From the NCBI RefSeq assembly GCF_003346815.1, contig NZ_CP031217.1, forward strand, positions 2,232,001-2,296,000: a stretch of 64,000 bases of DNA. Reading direction: 5' to 3'. Numbering within the stretch: the first letter of the stretch is position 1; each line of letters opens with the position of its first letter. A program made the position numbers and the translations under genes. Source of the stretch: Halarcobacter bivalviorum. GTDB lineage: Bacteria; Campylobacterota; Campylobacteria; Campylobacterales; Arcobacteraceae. Below are positions 58,731 to 64,000 of this stretch, in pieces. The notes beneath the pieces are model-generated. The model was not told the DNA's origin. It saw nothing but the letters and a program-made list of their open reading frames with translations, and searched no databases.

Positions 58731-58847
58731 CTACCTTCCTGTCAAAAGTTTATTATAGTTTGCGGTAGCATCCCTCGCTCCACCCATATTATCTGTAAGT
58801 ATTGCAATGCCAACTATTATTACAAAAATAATAATAAACCATTTCAT
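58731..58847 (-). CDS. 38-residue single-span membrane protein
   Basis: Frame MKWFIIIFVIIVGIAI, then LTDNMGGARDATANYNKLLT and a final GR. Residues 3-17 are strongly hydrophobic, followed by a soluble tail. The ATG comes one base after the argS stop codon, with AAGGAG 10 bases upstream inside the argS end. A strong terminator follows 17 bases after its own stop. Position and signals make a real small gene likely; I do not know its function. Confidence 0.65.
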   Translation of the reverse strand: MKWFIIIFVIIVGIAILTDNMGGARDATANYNKLLTGR

Positions 58848-58848
58848 T

Positions 58849-60441
58849 TTACATTGTCTCCTTAGGCCTTATCCCTAATAAATTTAAACTTGTTTTTATA
58901 GAAAGTGAACATAAACTTAAAACTTTTAAGTACTCATCTTCTCTTTCATTTCCAACAATCTTATGTTCATTGTAAAATCTATGAATTGAAGAAGCTAAAG
59001 AGTAAAGATAATCAGTTATCTTTTGCATATCTCTTTTATTAAATGCCTCATTTAAGATTGAAGGTAACAGTAATGACTCATAAACTAAGTTTATAGAATC
59101 GTTATTTAAATTCTCATAAGAAATATTAACTACATTTTCAAAGCTTTTTTCTGCTTTTTTGAAAACTTGGTTAATTCTTGCATATGCATAATTAATATAA
59201 AATATTGGATTAGAACTATCTTGATTTTTTAATTTATCAATATCAAAATCTAAATGTGTATCACTTTTTTTAGTTAAAAATACAAATCTTAAAGCATCAC
59301 TACCAATCTCTTCTACGATATCAGACATTAAGATTACATTTCCAGCTCTTTTACTCATCTTATATGGCTCTCCACCTTTTAATAGTTGAACCATCTGAGC
59401 AAGTAAAACTTCTAATTTTTCTGGATCATTTCCTAAGAATTTAATTGCAGCTTTTACCCTTGCAATATAACCATGATGATCTGCTCCCCAAATATTGATA
59501 TATCTGTCATAGTTTCTATCATATTTATTTTTATGATAAATAATATCTCCAGCTAAATATGTAGGAATACCATTGTCTCTTACAACAACTCTATCAACAT
59601 CATCACCTAATTCAGAAGACTTGATCCATAGTTTGTCATCTTTTTCATATAAAGAACCATTTTTTTCTAAAGCTTCTTTTGTACTATCCCAAGATGAGTA
59701 TAAAGATTTTTCACTAACATAGTTATCAAATACAATACCTAAATCAGCCATATCTTTTTTAATTAGTTCTAGAACTCTCTCTTTTGCAAATAAAGCAAGT
59801 TCCATTTGTCTTGATTCATCTGTAAAAATATCTGTACCTAACTCTTGTGCAACTTCTTTTGCAATATCAAAAAGATAATCACCTCTATAATACTTTTCTG
59901 GATATTCAACTTCTAAATTTAGAATTGTCTCTTGTCCAGCAAGAGCTAAAGATAATCCAAGTAGATCCATTTGAGCACCAGCATCATTTACATAATACTC
60001 TGTTGTAATATCATAGCCAAGATGTCTTCCAACTCTAGCTAATGCATCACCTGCAATTGCTCCTCTTGCATGTCCGATATGTAAAGGACCAGTTGGATTT
60101 GCACTTACATACTCTAAAAGAATTTTTTCATCTTTTAAATTCTCTTTTGCAAATTCATCTTTTAATGCTAAGGCTTTATTTGTCTCTTCTTCTAAAAAGC
60201 TTTTTGAAAGAGTAAAGTTAATAAATCCTTTTACAGATTCAACTTTCTCAAATAGTGTTGATTCTGAAAATTTATTAGCTAACTCTTCTGCTATAACCAT
60301 AGGAGATTTTCTAAACTCTTTTGCTAAAGAAAAAGCAACTGGCGTTGCGAAGTGACCAAGAGAAATATCTTTAGGTTTTTCTAATACAACCTCTTTTTCT
60401 AATATACTTTCTATATGATTCTTAACTATTTCTTGCAACAC
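58849..60441 (-). CDS. argS: Arginyl-tRNA synthetase
   Basis: 530 residues, class I synthetase. HIGH-type motif [24 protein letters not shown]-like [15 protein letters not shown], and a C-terminal DALR anticodon-binding domain. ATG 60441 is nine bases after the tatA stop. It is followed by the 38-codon small ORF. Confidence 0.97.
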   Translation of the reverse strand: MLQEIVKNHIESILEKEVVLEKPKDISLGHFATPVAFSLAKEFRKSPMVIAEELANKFSESTLFEKVESVKGFINFTLSKSFLEEETNKALALKDEFAKENLKDEKILLEYVSANPTGPLHIGHARGAIAGDALARVGRHLGYDITTEYYVNDAGAQMDLLGLSLALAGQETILNLEVEYPEKYYRGDYLFDIAKEVAQELGTDIFTDESRQMELALFAKERVLELIKKDMADLGIVFDNYVSEKSLYSSWDSTKEALEKNGSLYEKDDKLWIKSSELGDDVDRVVVRDNGIPTYLAGDIIYHKNKYDRNYDRYINIWGADHHGYIARVKAAIKFLGNDPEKLEVLLAQMVQLLKGGEPYKMSKRAGNVILMSDIVEEIGSDALRFVFLTKKSDTHLDFDIDKLKNQDSSNPIFYINYAYARINQVFKKAEKSFENVVNISYENLNNDSINLVYESLLLPSILNEAFNKRDMQKITDYLYSLASSIHRFYNEHKIVGNEREDEYLKVLSLCSLSIKTSLNLLGIRPKETM

Positions 60442-60450
60442 ACACTCACA

Positions 60451-60681
60451 TTAAACAGTTTTAGTTTCGTCTTTTGACTCAACTTTAGTTTCTTCTTTTT
60501 TTTCAATCTCTTCTTTTTTATCAGCTGATGCTACTTCATCATCGTCGTCTTTAACAGCTTTTTTGAAGTTTTTAATACCACTTCCTAAACCTTTAGCTAG
60601 CTCTGGAATTTTCTTTCCACCAAAAAGTAAAAGTACTACTAGAGCAATTAATACCCATTCCATACCACCTGGCATACCCAT
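60451..60681 (-). CDS. tatA: Twin-arginine translocase subunit TatA
   Basis: Forms the pore of the Tat export system for folded proteins. 76 residues: one N-terminal membrane helix ([20 protein letters not shown]), the [14 protein letters not shown] hinge and amphipathic helix, and an acidic Lys/Glu tail. The tail is long for its size. A -10 TATAAT (minus, 60716-60711) lies 30 bases upstream. Confidence 0.94.
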   Translation of the reverse strand: MGMPGGMEWVLIALVVLLLFGGKKIPELAKGLGSGIKNFKKAVKDDDDEVASADKKEEIEKKEETKVESKDETKTV

Positions 60682-60710
60682 GTTAAATCCTTAATGTATA
60701 ATTTTGAGAT

Positions 60711-60716
60711 ATTATA
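60711..60716 (-). promoter_or_regulatory. -10 element for tatA-argS
   Basis: Minus TATAAT in AGCTATAATATCTC, immediately below an AGCTT/AAGCT hairpin after crcB. Confidence 0.5.
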
Positions 60717-60752
60717 GCTTCTTAAAGCTTAAAAAAAATGAGAAGATTTTTT

Positions 60753-61139
60753 CTATTTTATAAGAAAATGTAGTAGTTTATAGCCACTTGCTGCAGCTAG
60801 AATTGTTCCAAAAAGATTTAAAAACATATTTGTTATTCCTAAGAAAAAAGAGCTTTGTAATAGAAAAAAACTCTCTATAGCAAAAGTAGAATAAGTAGTT
60901 AAGGCTCCAAGAAATCCAGTAATTAAAAAAGACTTTGTGATATCAGAAATCATATTATGAGCAATTATTGCAAAAAGACACCCTATAATAAAACTTCCAA
61001 CTACATTTACAAGTAATATTCCAACTGGCAAGTCAATAGGAAAGTGTTTATTTGTCATATGAACTACATATGCCCGTGCAACTGCACCTAAAAAACCACC
61101 TAATCCTACTGCTAAAAGTGTTTGCCAGCTAAGAGACAT
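60753..61139 (-). CDS. crcB: Fluoride channel CrcB/Fluc
   Basis: Small dimeric fluoride exporter. 128 residues with four membrane helices. GGFLGAVARAYV near the N-terminus and GFLGALTTYSTFAIES match the family core (Asn/Phe box region). Its start lies 11 bases inside the plsC-like gene. No fluoride riboswitch is visible, since the gene is embedded in an operon. Confidence 0.93.
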   Translation of the reverse strand: MSLSWQTLLAVGLGGFLGAVARAYVVHMTNKHFPIDLPVGILLVNVVGSFIIGCLFAIIAHNMISDITKSFLITGFLGALTTYSTFAIESFFLLQSSFFLGITNMFLNLFGTILAAASGYKLLHFLIK

Positions 61140-61818
61140 TTTTCTTTGACTCTTCTTGAAAAACTTCTTTCATATGTTGCTCTAAATCTTCAAACCAAGT
61201 TGTACCTTTTTCAGCTTGAACTGGTTCTAAAAAAATCACTTTTACAACTCCTGGTTTTTGTTTTAAAGATTTTGAATCTAAGATATTTCTTGTATTTAAA
61301 ATTATTGCAGGTTGAATTTTTAATTTTAATTTATTTGCTATCATTTGAGCCCCTGGCTTAAAATCTAACATCTCTTCTCCATTACTTCTTGTTCCTTCAG
61401 GGAACATAGCAATTGGCCTTCCTTTTGATAATCTATCTTTAGCTTCTTTTAATAGATGAATAATTCCTGCTTTGTTATCTCTATCAATAGATATCATTCT
61501 AGGTGCTTTTATAATATGTCCAAAAAAGAATAAGTCTGTTATCTCTTTTTTAGCAACCCATGCTAAATTTTTTGCATGAATATGTTCCATAATAATAATA
61601 TCTAATAGACTTTGATGATTCATTACCACCATATCACATGACTCATCAACACTACCTTCTATCTCTAATTTAATTCCTAATAAAAATATTTGAATCTTCA
61701 TCCAAACTTTAATAATTTCATGAGTCTTATTTCTAAAAAGATACATTGCAACAACTACAATTGCAACTGTAATAGAGAACTGGATAAGTACTACTAAACC
61801 TCTAATTCTTGATAACAT
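61129..61818 (-). CDS. plsC: 1-acylglycerol-3-phosphate acyltransferase-like protein
   Basis: Adds the second acyl chain to make phosphatidic acid. 229 residues. The NHxxxxD motif is in VMNHQSLLDIII and the substrate-binding FPEGTR in MFPEGTRSNGEE. An N-terminal membrane segment (about 9-27) anchors it. AAAGGAG precedes ATG. It overlaps both neighbours (17 and 11 bases). Confidence 0.9.
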   Translation of the reverse strand: MLSRIRGLVVLIQFSITVAIVVVAMYLFRNKTHEIIKVWMKIQIFLLGIKLEIEGSVDESCDMVVMNHQSLLDIIIMEHIHAKNLAWVAKKEITDLFFFGHIIKAPRMISIDRDNKAGIIHLLKEAKDRLSKGRPIAMFPEGTRSNGEEMLDFKPGAQMIANKLKLKIQPAIILNTRNILDSKSLKQKPGVVKVIFLEPVQAEKGTTWFEDLEQHMKEVFQEESKKNVS

Positions 61819-62998
61819 CTTGCTCCTTTACCCATCCTATATATTTTTCTTCACCTCTTTTAAACATAATTTTTACAAAACCATTTTTTCTTTTCATCTC
61901 TTCTACTGTAACAGTATCTGTCATCTTTTGAAAGATTGTAGAATTTTTTGTAGGTAAAATATATATAACACTATTCTCTTTTAATTTTACAGTTGTATTA
62001 GGCATTGCAAATAACATAAAAGCTATTGCCATGATTAAAAATAAAATTAAATATAGATATGATCTTTTCCAAATAAATAAAACTAAGAAAACAAGAGCAA
62101 CTACACCAATTGCAACTTTTTTATAAAACTCAAAACTAGAATTATTTGGGTTTAAATCTGTTTGAGTACTTACTAATTCTTCTTCAAATTTAATTGGAAT
62201 AGTAATTTTTTCTAATCTATTTTTTGTTGTATTAAAATAGTTAAATGAGATAACTTTCTGATGAATTGGAATTACCACATAATATATCATATGTTGATTT
62301 GGATAATTATCTTCAATTAACGTTACACCTTGTTCTTCAAAGCCTTTAATATAAAAGTCTTCAAAGTTTGAATAGTTTGCTTCTAAATCAATTATTGCTA
62401 AGGCTTCTTTATTTGTATATTGTTTTGCTTTTGTATTTAATAGAGTTAAATCTTTTGCTATTACATTAGAAAAAAGTTCATCTCCTTTTGCAACTTCTGA
62501 AAAAGTAATTTTAGGAGAAAATAGTTTTCTACTCTCTATTAATACATTATTATCATATAGTCTTACTTCAATTGTAGGTAATAAAAAGTTTGAATCATAG
62601 GCTTTAAAATAGTATTTATTTGTATATACATTTTTAGAATTTGCTGTTAAACTCCAACTATTTTGTGCATTTAGTGGAAGCATATTAACACCATCTATAA
62701 AATGTGTTTCAATTCTATCATAATTTGTTCTTGTAATTAATGCTTTTATATCAATTTCAAATCTTTGGTTTTTGTATATATGTTTTGGATAGTTTATATA
62801 AGAAAGGTATAAATTTTTACTTACAACAGGAGGAGTTTGTGCTCCTACTGTTAAATCATTATCTTGTAAAAAAACGTTTGTATTATTTGAAGGAGCCGTA
62901 TTAGTATTTCCATTAAAAACAGAACTCTCCTCTTTTGTAAAGTCATTTGCAAAAACAATACTAAAAAAAACTAATACTAATACTAATATTTTTTTCAC
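61802..62998 (-). CDS. Signal-peptide protein with SH3-like C-terminus
   Basis: 398 residues. Signal peptide (about 1-17, ending VFA-NDF), a large periplasmic beta-rich region (about 60-280), two adjacent membrane helices (about 306-322 and 328-346) and a C-terminal SH3b-like domain (KENSVIYILPTKNSTIFQKM to WVKEQDV). BatD-like architecture is possible but I do not claim it. The start is GTG sharing its G with the purQ stop (TAGTG). It overlaps the plsC-like gene by 17 bases. Confidence 0.6.
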   Translation of the reverse strand: MKKILVLVLVFFSIVFANDFTKEESSVFNGNTNTAPSNNTNVFLQDNDLTVGAQTPPVVSKNLYLSYINYPKHIYKNQRFEIDIKALITRTNYDRIETHFIDGVNMLPLNAQNSWSLTANSKNVYTNKYYFKAYDSNFLLPTIEVRLYDNNVLIESRKLFSPKITFSEVAKGDELFSNVIAKDLTLLNTKAKQYTNKEALAIIDLEANYSNFEDFYIKGFEEQGVTLIEDNYPNQHMIYYVVIPIHQKVISFNYFNTTKNRLEKITIPIKFEEELVSTQTDLNPNNSSFEFYKKVAIGVVALVFLVLFIWKRSYLYLILFLIMAIAFMLFAMPNTTVKLKENSVIYILPTKNSTIFQKMTDTVTVEEMKRKNGFVKIMFKRGEEKYIGWVKEQDVIKN

Positions 62999-63669
62999 TA
63001 CTTTAAAAACCCTTTTAACATTGCAACACCATCATCACAACCTAATAGTTCTTCCATTGCTCTTTCTGGGTGAGGCATAAGTCCAAATACATTCTTTTCT
63101 TTATTACAAATACCTGCAATATTTGCAACTGAACCATTTAAGTTCATTAATTCACCATTTTCATCACAATATTTTAAAAGGATTTGACCATTTGCTTCAA
63201 GCTCTTTTAATCCTTGCTCATCAATATAGTAATTTCCATCATGATGTGCAACTGGAATATTTACTACATCATCTTTTTTTAATAAAGATAAAAAGATATT
63301 GTCATTATTTATAACTTTTAAGTGGTTATATTTAGAGATAAAATGTAAAGAGTCATTTCTTTTCATAGCACCAGGTAATAAACCAGCTTCAAGTAAGATT
63401 TGAAATCCATTACAAATACCTAAAACTTTTCCACCTTTAGAAGCATATGCCTGAACAGAATCCATTACATTTGCAAATCTAGCAATTGCTCCAGATCTTA
63501 AATAATCTCCATAAGAAAATCCACCAGGAATTACTAAAAGATCAGTATTTGCTGGAATTTCTTTATCTTTGTGCCAAACTATTGTTACTTCACAACCTAA
63601 CTTTTCAAAAGCATATTTTGTGTCATATTCACAATTAGTACCCGGAAATTGTAATACAGATACATTCAT
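62998..63669 (-). CDS. purQ: Phosphoribosylformylglycinamidine synthase subunit PurQ
   Basis: Glutaminase subunit of FGAM synthase in purine synthesis. 223 residues. LQFPGTNCEYDTKYAF at the N-terminus, nucleophilic Cys in LGICNGFQILLEAG, and the His/Glu in GLMPHPERAMEE. It begins four bases after purS. Confidence 0.96.
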   Translation of the reverse strand: MNVSVLQFPGTNCEYDTKYAFEKLGCEVTIVWHKDKEIPANTDLLVIPGGFSYGDYLRSGAIARFANVMDSVQAYASKGGKVLGICNGFQILLEAGLLPGAMKRNDSLHFISKYNHLKVINNDNIFLSLLKKDDVVNIPVAHHDGNYYIDEQGLKELEANGQILLKYCDENGELMNLNGSVANIAGICNKEKNVFGLMPHPERAMEELLGCDDGVAMLKGFLK

Positions 63670-63673
63670 AATA

Positions 63674-63919
63674 TTAACCTAAAATTTCGATTTGATAATC
63701 TTCAATTACTGTGTTAGCAAGAAGTTTCTCACACATCTCTGTAACTTCTTTTCTAGCTTCTTCTTCATTTGAAGAGTTTAATTCCATAATAATTTGTTTA
63801 CCAACTCTAACGTCTTTTACAATCTCTTTAAATCCAAGAGTATCTAAAGCATGGTGAGTTGCTTTTCCTTGATCATCAAGTACACCTTGTTTTAATGCTA
63901 CATTTACGATTGCTTTCAT
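63674..63919 (-). CDS. purS: Phosphoribosylformylglycinamidine synthase subunit PurS
   Basis: Small bridging subunit of FGAM synthase. 81 residues. VNVALKQGVLDDQGKATHHAL and the GKQIIMELNSSNEEEA block are typical of PurS. Followed by purQ; the large subunit PurL is not in the window. Confidence 0.95.
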   Translation of the reverse strand: MKAIVNVALKQGVLDDQGKATHHALDTLGFKEIVKDVRVGKQIIMELNSSNEEEARKEVTEMCEKLLANTVIEDYQIEILG

Positions 63920-63935
63920 CTAGTCTATTTCCTTT

Positions 63936-64000
63936 TTATTTATTTAAAATTCTATTTAATACGTTTTCATAGGCAACTTTTAGTCCACCTTTTCCTTTTC
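63936..64000 (-). CDS. purC: Probable SAICAR synthetase, last residues only
   Basis: The last 65 bases of the window read, on the minus strand, as an open frame ending KVAYENVLNRILNK and a stop codon at 63938-63936, just upstream of purS. Position before purS-purQ and a YENVL-type tail fit PurC, but only about 21 residues are visible, so this is a tentative call. Confidence 0.5.
   Translation of the reverse strand, partial: KGKGGLKVAYENVLNRILNK

Overview
The window is an AT-rich (roughly 28% G+C by eye), gene-dense bacterial chromosome segment. It most likely comes from Arcobacter or a close relative (Campylobacterota). The reasons are two MOMP-type porins, a ccoNOQP cbb3 oxidase operon followed by a DUF4006 protein, a short epsilonproteobacterial AddB, and the run M23 peptidase-lpxC-short tsaB-thrB-ylxR-infB-rbfA-rimP, which I recall from Campylobacter. 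No prophage, insertion sequence, CRISPR array, rRNA or tRNA was seen. Most genes are core housekeeping genes, many start at TTG or GTG, and many overlap the next gene by 1-20 bases.

Layout. 1-3500 (+): rpsA (3' part), serA, efp. 3501-3858: a non-coding block of hairpins and a palindromic repeat. 3859-15146 (-): ribD; rimP, rbfA, infB, ylxR; thrB, tsaB-like, lpxC, M23 peptidase, DHH phosphoesterase; nadC, nadA. 15291-20794 (+): plsY, folB, porin 1 with a structured leader, a cytochrome c, prfB, porin 2. 20933-28122 (-): the cbb3 operon ccoN-O-Q-P, DUF4006, a 30-codon small ORF, a TPM-like protein, fixH and addB. 28291-32436 (-): smpB, ispE, truB and a UvrD/Rep helicase. 32610-33509 (+): a LysR regulator. 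33537-38157 (-): radical SAM protein, purF, dapB, trxA, trxB. 38410-40419 (+): AGCS symporter and a secreted unknown. 40444-40761 (-): second thioredoxin. 40870-44428 (+): alaS, a CopD-like membrane protein and an NlpC/P60 lipoprotein. 44438-47585 (-): AEC transporter, unknown polytopic protein, panE. 47674-48222 (+): maf. 48368-57713 (-): dxs, hisC, pheA, lysA, a second copy of the palindromic repeat, fabI, tpiA, pgk, gapA. 57804-58678 (+): nadD, rsfS. 58731-64000 (-): a 38-codon small ORF, argS, tatA, crcB, plsC-like, SH3-like membrane protein, purQ, purS, purC (3' end only).

How the genes work together. The cco block encodes a high-affinity terminal oxidase with an assembly factor, and tiny membrane proteins that may be extra subunits. 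gapA-pgk-tpiA forms a triose-phosphate block. pheA-hisC-lysA, serA, thrB and dapB are amino-acid genes. purF and purC-S-Q are purine genes. nadA, nadC and nadD make NAD. lpxC, plsY, plsC-like and fabI build envelope lipids.

I see no large unknown defence or biosynthetic system. The most notable items are a dispersed palindromic intergenic element present twice, a GC-rich folded leader on porin 1 with a vestige of its last 21 bases downstream of porin 2, two unlisted small membrane ORFs, and very long hairpins at several convergent gene ends, one spanning the stop codons of both genes.
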